A stretch of DNA of 64,000 bases from Wuchereria bancrofti (taxonomy: Eukaryota; Nematoda; Chromadorea; Rhabditida; Onchocercidae), in contig SSBO01000012.1 in the NCBI GenBank assembly GCA_005281725.1, positions 9,922,080 through 9,986,079 of the forward strand, given 5' to 3'. The notes under the pieces were generated by a model. That model was given only the letters and a program-made list of their open reading frames with translations, ran no database searches and was not told the origin of the DNA. This document shows positions 50,827 to 64,000 of this stretch, piece after piece. Numbering within the stretch: the first letter of the stretch is position 1; each line of letters starts with the position of its first letter. Made by a program: the position numbers and the translations under genes.

Positions 50827-51917
50827 CGTTCGAAAAAGGAAATTCAAAAAAAAAAGCAAAAATTAACAAATTTATCTCGAACTATTTTTATACTTTATTT
50901 TAAAATATTTTTAGATATTTTAGAATAAAGTATAAAAAGTATTCTGACAATGAGCTAAAAAAAAAAATTGTGTTAGAAGGTAAAAAATGTGAAGGAAAAA
51001 AGAGGTAATAAAAAGAATTTTTAAAAAATTCTATTTTAAAATGTTATTTACCTGATAACTATGGATTTTATTATTTCAGTTTCTCAATTAACTTTTTTTT
51101 GTTTGACAAAAAAAATGGTTTTTTTATCAGGAATATATGACACTTATTATTTCCACTCATTAAGCCGAAAAATGGAAAAATGAAAAAGGCGAAAAAAAGG
51201 AATTGGGCATTTCCGGCATAAATTTACTGTATTTATTCCAATACAACTTACAAATATATTTTTGTGTCAACTGAAATTATAATATTTTCTGATTTGTACC
51301 AAATTTATGCAAATGTTAAATTAAAGATTGCATTGAAAATTCTTTTAATTACTAGAAATAATTTATTTGGTCACAAAATTTGGTTGACATTAATGGATAA
51401 AAACGGGAATTTTTCTTTTTTAATTTAAAATTTTACTACTTTTAATGGTACTTCTTTTTTGTTCGGGTAAATATTTTCAAAAAGAAAAAATTTCCAAAAA
51501 AAGGGAAATGAGAAAGTAAAAGAAAGTGAAAAGGAAACTGTCAAAGATTTGAAACTTTTGAAATTATATTGCATAAAAGCTTTTTTTTAAATTATATTTT
51601 TACTCAAAGACTAAAGAAAAGAATAAGAATGACAAAATATTACTCTTTTACTCGAAAGCAAAATTACTCGAAGTTTTTTAAGTTATGAAATTATACTTCA
51701 TTGTTTTTGCTAATATGTTTATTCGAAAAGGCATTATCAAAGGTATGGCATATTTAATTATGAAATGTTTATTTTCATTTTTCACAAATGATATAATTTA
51801 TATCATTTAAAAAAAAGAAAAATAATTAGTTAATATTCAAAAAATGAGAATGAAAAATTGCTTTTTTATAAAAAATAATTTTTTTTTAATTTTATAGAAA
51901 ATAATACCATTATTCAG
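50827..51917. other. 3' flank of the channel gene
   Basis: AT-rich; AATAAAG at about 50,923 is a plausible polyadenylation signal about 100 bp after the stop. Nothing else recognised. Confidence 0.4.
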
Positions 51918-54900
51918 AAAAAATGCAGTTGATCTTTATTTTTAATAAAAAAAGAAACTAAAACTTAAGCTTTCGTGATAATTACAAATTTCCAAATAAT
52001 ATTTTCAACATTTCATGAAAAATTTTATTTTTAAATTCTGCTTTTTTCTTTTTAGAAAAAAAGATCCTAAAGTTCAAACCATCTAAATGGTTGATATTTG
52101 ACAATAAAAATATTTTTACGAATTTTAAATAAATGAATTGGAAGATGTTGTTCAGTTCAGAAAAGGTCAAACATTTTAAATCCCTGTCAATTTCTCACTT
52201 TCTCTGATTAATGGTATATTTTGCATATCAAAAAAAAACAATATTTACTATAACTAGAAAATTGACAAGTTTAAAATCAAATTGCTGAGTTGGTAATATT
52301 ATATTTGGTTATAAGTTGCGGTAGAAGTTAGCAATTAAATATTAAATTTCGATTCGATAAGAAAATATTAATGTGTTTCCATAAGATCATCTTTTTAAAA
52401 AAAAAAAAAAAAAATAATAATTATGATAAAAGTCTATTCCAGGTCAAAATGATAATGGATGAAATTTCAGTAACTTGATGAAAATTCAGAAATCAAGCAT
52501 ATTTTGCATATCAAATTCTACTTTAAAATATTGTAATATATATTTAAAAGCAAAAAAAATTATATTTAAAAATAAAAAACTAAAATATTATAATACATAT
52601 ATATTAAAATATCGCTATAAAATATTTCATCTTATTGCTAGAAAATTTTTTCGAAATTTTTTAATTCAAAAAATTTCGTATTGCTATCTCAATGATTGAA
52701 AGTTTTTTATATAGATGAAATCATTTAGCAAAAATGATTTTCCTCTTTAAAACATTTTGAGATAATTTAATCTTTTTTTTAATTGATAAAAATATCATAA
52801 ATATTGTTTCATATAACAAAAAAATTAATTCAACGATTGATCAATTTGCACTTGACAATTTGTTATCTGTTAAGTTCACATTGGGTAGGTATGAGTCAAT
52901 GGAAAATTATATTAGCAAAAATATTGTTCAGTTCAGATTTTGCATTTCTTTTTTATATATATCTATATTTTTTTTTGAAGTAAAATAATATAAAATCATA
53001 CATTTAAAGAATTTGAAAATTATTAATATAAATATTTAGAAATTTAAATTATTTTTATGATTTCTTTTAAAAGTAAAGAGATTAAATTATTTTTACAACT
53101 AGTTAGTAGTGAATATATAAGCATATTATTAATAAATAAATCTCCAATTTTTTAAAAATAATTCTTATTGTACTGTTAAATTAGTAAATAAATTTGTGTT
53201 AACATTCAAGTAAAAAATATCGACTAATATTTAATGTATTTATATTATACTTTTTCAAATTGGTATTTTTTTCATAATTCATTTCTTAATTCTTTTCACT
53301 TCCTAACAAATAAATAATAACTTTTCAAAAAAAAAAAAGAAAAACTTCAGTCTAAGAAATTATCAGAAATTCTGTAAATTTTTTAAATCTTTTACAGAAG
53401 ATATTTAGTAAAACATAAAACAATAATTCATGTCTCTTCAGTATTCTCTTCACTATTCACTAGTGAAGACTATAATAATAGTAATAATGGTAATAATGAT
53501 AAATAATAGTAAATAATTACTATTGCTATGATATACACTAACAATATAGGAACACTAACAATAATAATAATGATAATAANAAAAAATGCAGTTGATCTTT
53601 ATTTTTAATAAAAAAAGAAACTAAAACTTAAGCTTTCGTGATAATTACAAATTTCCAAATAATATTTTCAACATTTCATGAAAAATTTTATTTTTAAATT
53701 CTGCTTTTTTCTTTTTAGAAAAAAAGATCCTAAAGTTCAAACCATCTAAATGGTTGATATTTGACAATAAAAATATTTTTACGAATTTTAAATAAATGAA
53801 TTGGAAGATGTTGTTCAGTTCAGAAAAGGTCAAACATTTTAAATCCCTGTCAATTTCTCACTTTCTCTGATTAATGGTATATTTTGCATATCAAAAAAAA
53901 ACAATATTTACTATAACTAGAAAATTGACAAGTTTAAAATCAAATTGCTGAGTTGGTAATATTATATTTGGTTATAAGTTGCGGTAGAAGTTAGCAATTA
54001 AATATTAAATTTCGATTCGATAAGAAAATATTAATGTGTTTCCATAAGATCATCTTTTTAAAAAAAAAAAAAAAAAATAATAATTATGATAAAAGTCTAT
54101 TCCAGGTCAAAATGATAATGGATGAAATTTCAGTAACTTGATGAAAATTCAGAAATCAAGCATATTTTGCATATCAAATTCTACTTTAAAATATTGTAAT
54201 ATATATTTAAAAGCAAAAAAAATTATATTTAAAAATAAAAAACTAAAATATTATAATACATATATATTAAAATATCGCTATAAAATATTTCATCTTATTG
54301 CTAGAAAATTTTTTCGAAATTTTTTAATTCAAAAAATTTCGTATTGCTATCTCAATGATTGAAAGTTTTTTATATAGATGAAATCATTTAGCAAAAATGA
54401 TTTTCCTCTTTAAAACATTTTGAGATAATTTAATCTTTTTTTTAATTGATAAAAATATCATAAATATTGTTTCATATAACAAAAAAATTAATTCAACGAT
54501 TGATCAATTTGCACTTGACAATTTGTTATCTGTTAAGTTCACATTGGGTAGGTATGAGTCAATGGAAAATTATATTAGCAAAAATATTGTTCAGTTCAGA
54601 TTTTGCATTTCTTTTTTATATATATCTATATTTTTTTTTGAAGTAAAATAATATAAAATCATACATTTAAAGAATTTGAAAATTATTAATATAAATATTT
54701 AGAAATTTAAATTATTTTTATGATTTCTTTTAAAAGTAAAGAGATTAAATTATTTTTACAACTAGTTAGTAGTGAATATATAAGCATATTATTAATAAAT
54801 AAATCTCCAATTTTTTAAAAATAATTCTTATTGTACTGTTAAATTAGTAAATAAATTTGTGTTAACATTCAAGTAAAAAATATCGACTAATATTTAATGT

Positions 54901-55242
54901 ATTTATATTATACTTTTTCAAATTGGTATTTTTTTCATAATTCATTTCTTAATTCTTTTCACTTCCTAACAAATAAATAATAACTTTTCAAAAAAAAAAA
55001 AGAAAAACTTCAGTCTAAGAAATTATCAGAAATTCTGTAAATTTTTTAAATCTTTTACAGAAGATATTTAGTAAAACATAAAACAATAATTCATGTCTCT
55101 TCAGTATTCTCTTCACTATTCACTAGTGAAGACTATAATAATAGTAATAATGGTAATAATGATAAATAATAGTAAATAATTACTATTGCTATGATATACA
55201 CTAACAATATAGGAACACTAACAATAATAATAATGATAATAA
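51918..55242. repeat. Direct duplication across gap N53580 (2 x 1,662 bp)
   Basis: Copy 1 is 51918-53579, the N is at 53580 and copy 2 is 53581-55242 (offset 1,663). The break lies in an AAT-type microsatellite. Two chance reading frames are repeated with the same offset. I see no coding sequence within it. Confidence 0.9.
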
Positions 55243-58200
55243 CAATATCAATAAATAATAGCGTAAATTTTTTCTCAAAAAAATAAATTAATAAATGTTC
55301 AATTTTTTTTAATCAAGTTTTTTGCAACAAAAAATAAGTTGAACTGCATTTTTTCTCCTTTTTTCTTTCAAACAAATTTAGGATAAATTTTGCTTAATTT
55401 TTTCATCCAAATTTACGCTGCTATCCACTTTAAATATTTATTCAGCTATCTTTTAAGTAAATTAGGGTGATCGTTTTGAAATAGTAGTAATAAATATGTA
55501 CTTTTGAAATTTTGAAAAAGAAAGGTGGTGTATCAATAAAATTGATCTTTGTTTCATTTTAAATAACAGTTTTTTTTTCCTTTCCATCCTTATTTTAATA
55601 TCAATTACCATAGCAACTAATTGCTACATTCAATTTTCAACTTAATTTTATTTCATCATTTTTCATTCTATTCCATTCAATTTCATTCCATTTCAAATCT
55701 ATTCCACTCATTTTTCTTCCCACTTTTTCCAGCATATTTCATTCGCAATATTTTTTTTCCATTCATTATTTTTACATATATTCTTTTAACTAGTAATAAA
55801 TAACATAAAATATTATTTTAATATTTTCAATGAATAATTAATTATTCAGCATTGCGTAAAATGAGATCAAAAAAATAAGATCGAAAAAAAATGAAGGAAT
55901 TGGTAAAAATAAAGAAAAAGATTACTTTAAAAATAAGGGAAAGATAAGAGAGGAAGAGAGAGAGGAAGTTAAAAAAAGTGAAAAAAAGCAGAAAAAAAAG
56001 AACAACTAATGATGTGAAGTAATGCGGCATCTATTTAATATTTAATAGCTATTATACTTTATTCATTTCTTTTCTTATAGCAATAGATCGGCGTTTGATT
56101 TCATAGAAATATTTATATTTATGTATTTATTTATGATTAATTTTCATCGAATATATTTTTTTTTCATTCATTTTCATTTCGCCATTTTTTAGTAATACTT
56201 TTTTTTCTTCTCTGCAAATATTTTCTTTTTTATATAAATTAAAACTTTTTGCTTCATATAAAATATAAATTAAAAGTTTTTGGCTTGTTATATATAAAAC
56301 TTTTTGGTTGTATATTAAAAAATTATAATCTATAATTATCATAATTATCACATTTATCGATGAATTAACAATATATGAAATATTTTAATATAATTGTTAA
56401 AAATAAAAATGTAAAAATTAGGGGTAATCTTTATGGTTAATTTAGTTGTATGCTATAATTATATGAATGCAAATAAAATATTAAAAAATATTAAAATGAA
56501 ATTTCTTTTTCCAAAAAAATGTCATTGCAATAAATTTTTTATTACAAAATTTGAAAGAAATTTTGGATAAAAAATGAAGCGTCATTGTTTCTAATTTTTC
56601 ATTTCTTTTTTTTTTCTTTTAAATGTTCAAAATTATAAAAAATTATATTTTAAAGCCTCATTTAATTATTTGTTTTTATATTAATAGTAATTGAATGAAA
56701 AATATTCATTTTTGTTAAAGAAAGCAGAACTTTTTGACACGCATGACATCATGAATTTTATCATTTCGGTTATCACCATCATTGTAATCATTCCACTGAT
56801 GACCAATAATTCATAATCATAATAATGAATAATAATTATAATATATTTATTACTGAAACATAATCATAATAACCAATAACGATTTTTCAGTTTCATTGTC
56901 AACTTCTTATCAGTATTTTCATTATTTTGGAAGAAGAAATTAGAACAGAACAGGTAAGAGTAATAATAATAGAAAAATAATAATCATAATAGTAATATTA
57001 ATAATAATATTTTTCGTGCTAAAAAGAATGATGGAAAAAAGCAAAATAAAATAAAGCGAAACTAAATTTAATTGGAATAAAATTAACAAATAATTTTTTT
57101 TGTAAGAAAAAAAAAATGGAAAAAAGAGGAAGGAAAATAAATATTTATTGCACATTCAATTCATTCGTATGATTCGTTAATAGCATTGCATAATTAGTAA
57201 TAACTTGCTTTATTGCTATCAATCAACAGCTGCTAAGTAATTAATAAACTTTGCAATAAACACTTTTTTTTTTGTTTTTTACTTCACCCTGTTTCTTTCC
57301 AATTAATTAATCAAGTGAAAAAAAGTGAAGCAAAAAAAAACTAAAACTTTGATATTTTCTGTTCTTTCCTCTTTTGCTTCGTTTTATGATTTTTTCTTTT
57401 TAAATGATGTTTATACTTTACGCTGATTTATTTTATGATTTGTTTGTTTATTTAGTTTTTTGCTTTTCTTTTTTCCCTATTTCAGCTTCTTTTTTCTACT
57501 TATCATGTAAAGACATGTGAATAACTTCCCGTAATTATTATTAATTAATTAGCTTTAATAATATCATTCCGTTACTGCAATAAGTTCGTATTTGTTTTTA
57601 ATTAACAAAATAAACAATAAATGAATTTACAAAAGAAAAAAACAAAAAAATTTTTGTTTCAACTCTTCAAAATTAAATTATGACACAAATAATTAAAATT
57701 AATACTATCATAATTTTTGTTTACTTCTTCATAGATTCCAATTTTTAATTCATATTTCATATAGCATCAATAAAATTTGGTTAGGAATAATTAAATATTT
57801 TATAATATTTTTATTAAATATTTCTTCTTTCCTTTTACATATTTATTACGAATGAAAAATAAAACAATAAAAAATAATAACGTTTTCAAATTAAATTTTA
57901 CTTTTGAACGGAAAAAAAAGCCTTTTTCATAATGTGTTCAAAAAATTTTATAATACAGTAATACAGTGTTATATTTATCTACGCATTATAATCATGATAA
58001 CCATGTTGATAATATTTATTATTATTCTCATTATTTACTATTATTATTGTCACTATTATTATCATTATTATTATTAGGATTATTATTGTTAATTATTATT
58101 ACTGCTATTATTATTGTATAAGCAATTTCCGGTTCTAATAGATTATCATTTTTAATAATAGGCATGGAATTGCGTTTCGTGTACCAATTGTTATTGAATT

Positions 58201-60082
58201 TTGAACAATTTTTCTTCATCTTCATCTCTCGCCTTTCTTTCCTTCTTTCGCTCTCTATCTCTCCGTTTATCTAACAACCTCATTGAAATAAAGTGGAAAT
58301 GGATTGAAATTTTTCTTCTTTTGAAAAATCTAACTGTTTACTGGATAATATAATGTTAATAATTGCATATAAGAAATGTGGAGAGAAAAGAAATGTGTTT
58401 TTATTCCATTTTGTTTGAAGTTAATTAATTAATTTATTTTTTTGTAGAACAAATTATCGTCTAATATTCGATTATCCTGAATGATAAATCTGGATAATAG
58501 CAATCAGTGTGTCAATAAGTGATAAGATGAAGTGAAATAACCTTTCGTCTTAATTTTCTTTTTTTTTGCTACTATTACCCTTTCTATGCATTATTAAATG
58601 AATCTTACTAATTTCAAAATTTTAGAATTTTAGGCAAAAAGCTATTATTTCATTTGAATATGATCAGCTAAGCTTATCGGTTAGGCAAAATATTTTGCAT
58701 GTAATCACCAGGCAAATTATTATCGTTTGCTTAATTTTGCAAATTTGCGCTAAAAACATTGGCGCTATTAGCTATTAACATTAATATAATGGTTTATATG
58801 CAGTTATCATCAAAAGAGTTACTCTTTAATGGTTGATATATTAACTATATCAAGTATGCATTAATGAAATAATCATCAAATGATTGAATAAAACTTTCGC
58901 AAATTGTAATTAATGTTAATTGCCAATAGTGCTAATGTTTAGCGCAAATTTGTAAGAATTTAAATATACATTTAAATATATCTCCAAGTTTTTCCAAGTT
59001 TATACAAAAAAGAAAAGAAAAAAAAAACTGACTAAGAAAGATGAAATATCTATGATAATACCAAATGAATAATCAAAACTAATGAATTATATTGAATGAA
59101 TAACTGATAATTATTTTGGTTCACTTGAATCATTAAATTTAATTGACAACAAATGAATGACAGATGATGAGGTTTAAAAATTGACAAATATTTATACCTA
59201 TTTTTTTGTAGATACATTTTCTAATACTTTAAGTTCAATCATTATTCAAATCAATTTATTGCTAATATTTTACATTAAAAAAAAAGCGATTTTTAAGATA
59301 ATGTTTTTTTCATTTAATTTTATCAAAATTTTTAAAATAAAAAGACTTACAGTATGATTAGATTAATCATGATGCTATTGTTTGAATTTGATTCACTACT
59401 TGCGCATATTATATTATTTATGGTTTATTCCATCCTTTCTTTTAATTTCATCTAATTTGGGACAGTTTGTTAATAATATCAAGTTGAAATTTAAAATTAT
59501 TAATTGATAAAATAAGCTACATTAGAATATTTTTGTTTTTCAGGTATAATGTAATGTTTGCTCATATTATTTAATTATATTTCCTTTTATTTATACCTAA
59601 ATAATGTATAATTTTTTTTGCATACGAATGATTTCTTATGTATATAAAAACCAACAAGTAATTAAATTATTTTACCAAATTTAAATGAAGTCTTCTCAAA
59701 ATTTTAAATCTTAAACTTTTTTGAATCTGAAAAAAGAAAACTTAAGTTGAATAATAAATTGGATATTAAATTAAAAAAACAAAGAAAGAAAGGAAGAATA
59801 AAATCAAATCATGATAAAATCCAAAGAAAATGTGCATGACATTTTTTTTCTTTTCTTTTTTCTCCAAAAAAAGTTATTTGTTTGAAGAATGAAGAACGGG
59901 TTTAAATTTTAAATCCAAGAAATTCTCTTCAATTAATTTTTGCATACATAATTTTCCATAACTATATTTCTTACACTGAATATTATTACTTTCACACTTT
60001 ACTTTAGAATAAAATTTTAAAACTTTCCGAAATTACTCTAATTTTTCAACATTTCAGTTGAATTAGATTAGCAAAAATACCA
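55243..60082. other. AT-rich region with AAT/ATT microsatellites
   Basis: Microsatellites lie at about 56,960-57,010 and 58,010-58,115. The minus-strand frame at 58,031-58,225 begins MKMKKNCSKFNNNWYTKRNS and ends in a poly-Asn tract made by the ATT repeat; it has no other support. A tandem-like repeat of GCAAATTTGCGCTAA-type sequence occurs around 58,740 and, inverted, at 58,940. Confidence 0.45.
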
Positions 60083-61990
60083 ATGGGAATAATATCGTTG
60101 TATTTGATATTTCATTTACAAATTGAAAACGAATCGGAAAATAATGCATGTAATATTTATTTTAGAGTTCTTTTTTCTCTCTCTACTCTCATTCCCTCTT
60201 TCTCTCTTATTCTTTCTATATTTCAGTTAATTTTTTCATTTGTTTTATTTCTAATTAAATTAATAGAGTCATGAAAGATGATTTTTTTCTCATTCCTAAA
60301 ATGTTCATCAAAATTTGCCCAAGAAATTAAATTCAACTAGCATTTCAATTTCTATTTCACATTCATCTCATTTCATTTCGATCCGTTCTTTTAACAATTT
60401 TCAAAATCATCGTTTATTTCAACATCTGCCTTGTGACACTAATGATCCACAACGTTCCACATTTTTTTTCTTTCTTTCCCTTCCTTTTTTTGATTTTTTG
60501 TCTTTTCCGTTTTAAAGACTTATTATTATTATTATTATTATTATTGTTACTGTTAATGAATTGAACTTAACATCAGTATCCGCGAGACAAACTCCCGATT
60601 TTTTCCAATTCATATCATTTTCACTTCATCGTCTATCATTCTAAATGATTTCTTCCAATTTCTCCTTTTTCACTTATCACATCTGTATGTATTATTATTT
60701 ATAGAGATATCAGGCGCCACCCTATAATCACATTAATATCATTACAATTTCAGATTGTGCGCTGTTGATGAGAAATGCTGTTTATGACAGATGCACCAAA
60801 TATTACTGAATGCATCATACTTTTAAATGCAATCAATCAGAAATGTTATAATGCATTAAGGATAAATTTAAAATGATATTTTTGAAAATACAATAAATTA
60901 AAAAACGATACATTGCAAGGATAACTTTATTTGTCAATTTTAGCACATCCATTTTTCTTACCATTAAAAGAATTTTGATACTTATTTGTTTTATTGAATC
61001 ATAATTATTAATTATTTCACCTCTAATTTCTAACTAGTCATTCACTATTATTCGACGCCCAATTTTCAATTAATTACCTCACTTTCAAACTTTCAATCAT
61101 CAATTCTCAAAAAGAAAAAACTTTCTTCTATCATCCTTTTATCAACAACTTCAATTGCTATTGAACATTATTGAGATGATATTAATTTACAAAAATAGTT
61201 CCAGATTTAAAAAAAAAATCCTTTTAAATCATTCAAGTAACAAAATAAATTTTGTCATTTTAAAATTCCATCAATTTTTTCTCCATCAAGTAATTTTCCA
61301 ATTTTTTTGATTTATTCAATTTCAATTTATTCAATTTATGTATGCTTCAATTTTTTCGAACTTTGCAAAATTTTAGGGAAATTTTCAAAAAATTTCATAA
61401 TAAAAAGTTAATCAAAATTTATTTTATAACTTTCTTTCCTTTTTATTTTCAGAAAAAAAAATGAAAAGGAATATTTTACCGTACTCTGTATCCTAAACCA
61501 TCTGTAAATTCACCTAATCATCCTTTTTTAATTTTTATTTTTTTCTATCAACTATTATGATTTGGTAAAAGGTCTGATGAGTGCTTCGGTTCATTAATTT
61601 TCAGCCGGTTTATGACTTTTATTTTCTCTCTTGCGCTTCATTCATTTTCCATCTTCTAAATTATTTCAGGTTCTAATCAGTTGGATATGATCCAAAATTG
61701 TCGCAGCCAAAATTTTGATGTGTCAAAATTTCCTCTTTGTTTTTTCTTTTTTTTCCTAAATAATCCAAAATTTCCGGAATTACTTCTCGAAATCTTATTT
61801 ATCGAATTCATTTATGCATCCATTCATTTTCTGAATGATTTAAAAAAAAAACAGAATGCGGTTTATGAAATTAATTAAACAATATGAATAGACGATAGCG
61901 GAAAATCTCGCACATCAATTCCAGCAATCGCTACGTGGACCTATGCCAACATTAGATTTTCTTTCATTTCGTTCTTCGGGATTATTTTAG
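60083..61990 (+). CDS. Weak candidate: small secreted protein gene of 3 exons
   Basis: Exon 1, 60083-60149, codes MGIISLYLIFHLQIENESEN plus NA, a plausible short signal peptide, and ends at a GTAATA donor in phase 1. An exon from 61671 after TTATTTCAG fits this phase and would give CSNQLDMIQNCRSQNFD before a GTGTCA donor (about 61,720). An exon from 61903 fits phase 0 and codes ENLAHQFQQSLRGPMPTLDF onward, to a TAG at 61988-61990. An alternative second exon, 60754-60809 after ATTTCAG, also fits phase 1 and ends CALLMRNAVYDRCTKYY-stop. These patches are GC-richer than the flanks. No family is recognised and the model is unverified. Confidence 0.22.
60520..60552. repeat. (ATT)n microsatellite
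   Basis: A near-perfect ATT run of about nine units followed by GTT variants. Confidence 0.8.
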
Positions 61991-64000
61991 AATTTCTTCC
62001 GTTTTCTTCCAAATTCTTAGCTACTATGCATTATTCCGGTTTACTAAACTCTTTTTCCTGATTCTTTTTTTTTTCTTTCATTTTTATATTTTTTTTCAAC
62101 GCTTAACGCTTTTCATTCATTTCATTCGGTCATTTTGTTTCGTCAGGAATACTTGTTTTTGATTTATTCTGTTTTATTCGATTTTCTACCGGGTTATTTT
62201 TTCCATCAGTTTCCTTCATATTTGTCCTAAATTTGTTACATTTTTTGCATTACAAATTCCCTGTCGAAAAGGATTTTAGAATTTTAGAGACTTATTTGCG
62301 TACATGAAATGAAAGTGAAATGAAACTTTTGACTAATTTACTAAAACATTTTCAAATTAAAAACTAAATTTAACATCGAACATTTTCAAAGTTTTATCGG
62401 AAAGTAGTCAAAAATTTACTCATTGAGCATTTAAATGATGTAAATAAATTTAGTCAAAATTTTTTTGCTGAATTTTTAATCCAACATGTATGTATATAAA
62501 ACACTGTTCTTATTGTGATTGCAAAGTACTAGCAAAAAAAGACAAATTGTTGTAATAAAAATTATTATGATTTCACCAATTATAATAATAGTAAGTGAAA
62601 TGATATTACAACTAATATTTGATTATTATTTTCAGGTAAATTTATGAAAGGAAATTGAAAAAGAAAATAAACAACGAGGAAAAAAAGGAGCCGAAAAGTT
62701 AACAGCAATAATAATATACAACAATCCGTTTCTGTATCAGAAACATAAAGAAATAAAGTAAAAGTTTTCTTTTCGCTCTTTCGTTCTTACTTTTTTGCTT
62801 TTTCAAGATGCTTTTTTCTTGATTCATTTCCGGAAATTTAGTTTTTTACATGTAAAAACGTCTCTTCCCTTTTTTCTTTGTTTCATTTTATTACTTTTAT
62901 TTATTTACTTTTTTGGAAATTTCTTGACAAAATTTCATTTTCGGAATTTCTTTTCGTCATTTAATCGCATTATTCAATTGTCATTTTAAAGTTTTTATGT
63001 TTGTCTTTTTTCCTTCCTCTTTTTTTCTATTTTTTCTTTTACAGTTGAAAAGTATTTTACTGTAATCGTTCACTATTATTCATCATTATTCTGAATGCGG
63101 AATTCCGGATATCAGATAAAAATTATCACCGTAGCAGTTATTTCATTTAGATAATTGAAAAAAAAGTGGCTTATTTCCTTTTCTCTCTTTTTTTAAAAAA
63201 ATACAGAACGTAATAATTGATATATCGTTTTTTTTCATTTATTTGAATTTTTTTTTAAAAAAGTCCTTTCATTACTGAGATCATTAATTCATCGATATTT
63301 CCTCCTTTTCTTTTTTTTGATTTCTTTTATTTATTTTTTTTAACAATTTTCAGCAGTATATCATCTTTAAATATAGCAATCATCACAAATGAATCTTCAA
63401 CGATTACTATATTTACATGCACAAGCATACATACATGTATGCATGTAAACATAAATACAACAAAGAAATTAGTAAAGCATATGATAGATAAACAAGAATG
63501 ACTTCATCCATCTTATTTCTTTCATTATTTTAAAAATATGTAGTATTAAGCCTTTTTTTTTAGTTTCAAATTTTTAATTTTAGGAAATTGAGAACGAAAA
63601 AGGAAAGAGCAAATGTTGTAGTAATGAAATGAAGGATATCGTCTTTTTATATTATTATTATAAAATTATTACGATAATATTATCATATCGTTCATATAAG
63701 TAACAAATTTGCAAAGCAGCATTAAATGTTCAATGATAATAATTTGTAAATTATTTAAACCGAGTACTTTTTCAAAAAAACAAAATGAAAATTATTTAAA
63801 ATTGTTAAAACACACATATTTTTCATATGAAATATAAAAAATAACAACTCCTAAAATTTGAGAAGTAAAAAATGACTGGAAAAATAAACAAAATCATTTT
63901 TTTGAATGAATAAAAACAAAAAAAAAAAGAAAAGATTTGGCCGCCATATTGTAAACTTTTAACATTTATTCGATTCATAAATCATTTTGGTTAGTTTTGC
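61991..64000. other. AT-rich region, no gene seen
   Basis: Many TTTCAG acceptor-like words occur (e.g. 62,630, 63,350), but none opens a frame of coding character. A small palindrome, ACATACATGTATGCATGT, lies at about 63,430. Confidence 0.45.

Noticed and set aside
52475..52699. 74-codon frame present twice (also 54,138-54,362)
   Set aside because: The repetition comes from the false duplication; the peptide is Lys/Ile/Asn low complexity.

Overview
This window is nuclear DNA of an animal, most likely a nematode. It is very AT-rich, with long A and T runs and many short GT-AG introns whose acceptors end in TTTCAG or TTTAAG. Near-canonical trans-splice-type acceptors lie just upstream of several start codons. 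The best-preserved proteins are a PA2G4/EBP1 homologue, an EDEM1-type ER mannosidase-like protein and a divergent Cys-loop receptor. Gene structure and base composition suggest a clade III (spirurid/filarial) worm, but that is inference; no rRNA or mitochondrial marker is present.

Layout. Bases 1-25,000 are a gene-poor AT desert with degenerate trinucleotide tracts, minisatellites, a palindrome array, hairpins and a probable solo LTR. Bases 25,122-29,459 (minus) hold a 13-exon orphan coiled-coil protein (570 aa by my splicing). Bases 29,600-31,510 hold a degenerate minisatellite, a 222-bp near-perfect inverted repeat and exon-like remnants. Bases 32,303-35,938 (minus) are a 9-exon PA2G4 gene (442 aa). 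Diverging from it across about 1.5 kb, 37,469-40,956 (plus) is a 10-exon EDEM1-like gene (554 aa). Bases 44,618-50,826 (plus) carry an 11-exon pentameric ligand-gated channel subunit (478 aa). Bases 51,000-64,000 are again AT-rich, with one weak candidate for a small secreted protein near 60,083-61,990.

The most important structural observation is technical. Four single N characters (4,646; 44,203; 49,127; 53,580) each sit exactly between two apparently identical direct copies of 1.3-1.7 kb. These look like contig overlaps that were abutted instead of merged. They add about 6.2 kb of false duplication and make the channel gene appear to have repeated exons.

The most interesting biology is the channel. 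It has the second loop-C disulfide pair typical of glycine/glutamate-gated anion channels. Its M2 helix has no PAR motif, two acidic residues at the intracellular mouth, a proline in M2 and a nicotinic-like ISVLL stretch. The intron that interrupts M2 lacks a canonical AG acceptor. I did not find a convincing new multi-gene system here. Neighbouring genes are functionally unrelated: ER quality control, growth/translation control, neuronal signalling and an unknown coiled-coil protein.
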